The notes beneath the pieces were generated by a model. That model was not told where the DNA came from. It saw nothing but the letters and a program-made list of their open reading frames with translations, and did not search any database. From a bacterium (GTDB taxonomy: Bacteria > Zixibacteria > MSB-5A5 > GN15 > FEB-12), in assembly GCA_030668045.1 (NCBI GenBank), contig DAOUUR010000203.1:1-5387 (forward strand): a stretch of DNA of 5,387 nucleotides, read 5' to 3'. The position numbers and the translations under genes are program-made. Numbering within the stretch: position 1 is the first letter of the stretch; every line of letters begins with the position of its first letter. Below, one piece after another: positions 5,383 through 5,387 of this stretch.

Positions 5383-5387
5383 CTGAT

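Overview
This window looks like ordinary bacterial chromosome. It holds one co-directional housekeeping operon on the + strand, about 500 bases of non-coding DNA, and a tRNA gene. All five protein genes are recognisable by conserved motifs, and none shows a frameshift or internal stop. The source is probably a mid-GC bacterium from an uncultured or poorly sampled lineage. The gene order is widespread in bacteria, but the Dxs protein departs from the usual signatures at several near-invariant places. A member of the FCB/Zixibacteria-like groups is my guess, at low confidence; no rRNA or lineage-specific gene settles it.

Layout: xseA (1-780, 5' end outside the window), xseB (777-1016, ATGA overlap), ispA-type polyprenyl diphosphate synthase (1009-1902, 8-bp overlap with xseB), dxs (1920-3896, 17-bp gap), nadK (3909-4799, 12-bp gap). 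The overlaps and tiny gaps leave no room for internal promoters or terminators, so the five genes very likely share one transcript whose promoter lies left of the window. The first two genes encode the large and small subunits of exodeoxyribonuclease VII. The next two encode an enzyme that makes C15 or C20 isoprenoid diphosphates and the enzyme that commits pyruvate and glyceraldehyde 3-phosphate to the MEP pathway. The last encodes NAD kinase, which supplies NADP for the reductive steps. Dxs and IspA are thus the entry and the chain-elongation end of one pathway, next to a cofactor enzyme.

From 4800 to about 5260 I see no convincing gene. This gap holds an inverted repeat just after nadK, a strand-asymmetric G/T-rich stretch, a small hairpin followed by T5 that is the best candidate operon terminator, and a crowded set of hairpins (5173-5241). 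That set resembles the dispersed extragenic repeats common in genomes of uncultured bacteria.

The window closes with a complete tRNA-Gly(UCC) gene at 5304-5376, preceded by a good sigma70-type promoter (TTGCAA, 17 bp, TAGAAT) and followed directly by a T-run. I found no mobile element, CRISPR array, riboswitch or clearly new system. The items most worth a second look are the hairpin cluster upstream of the tRNA and the set of unusual residues in Dxs.
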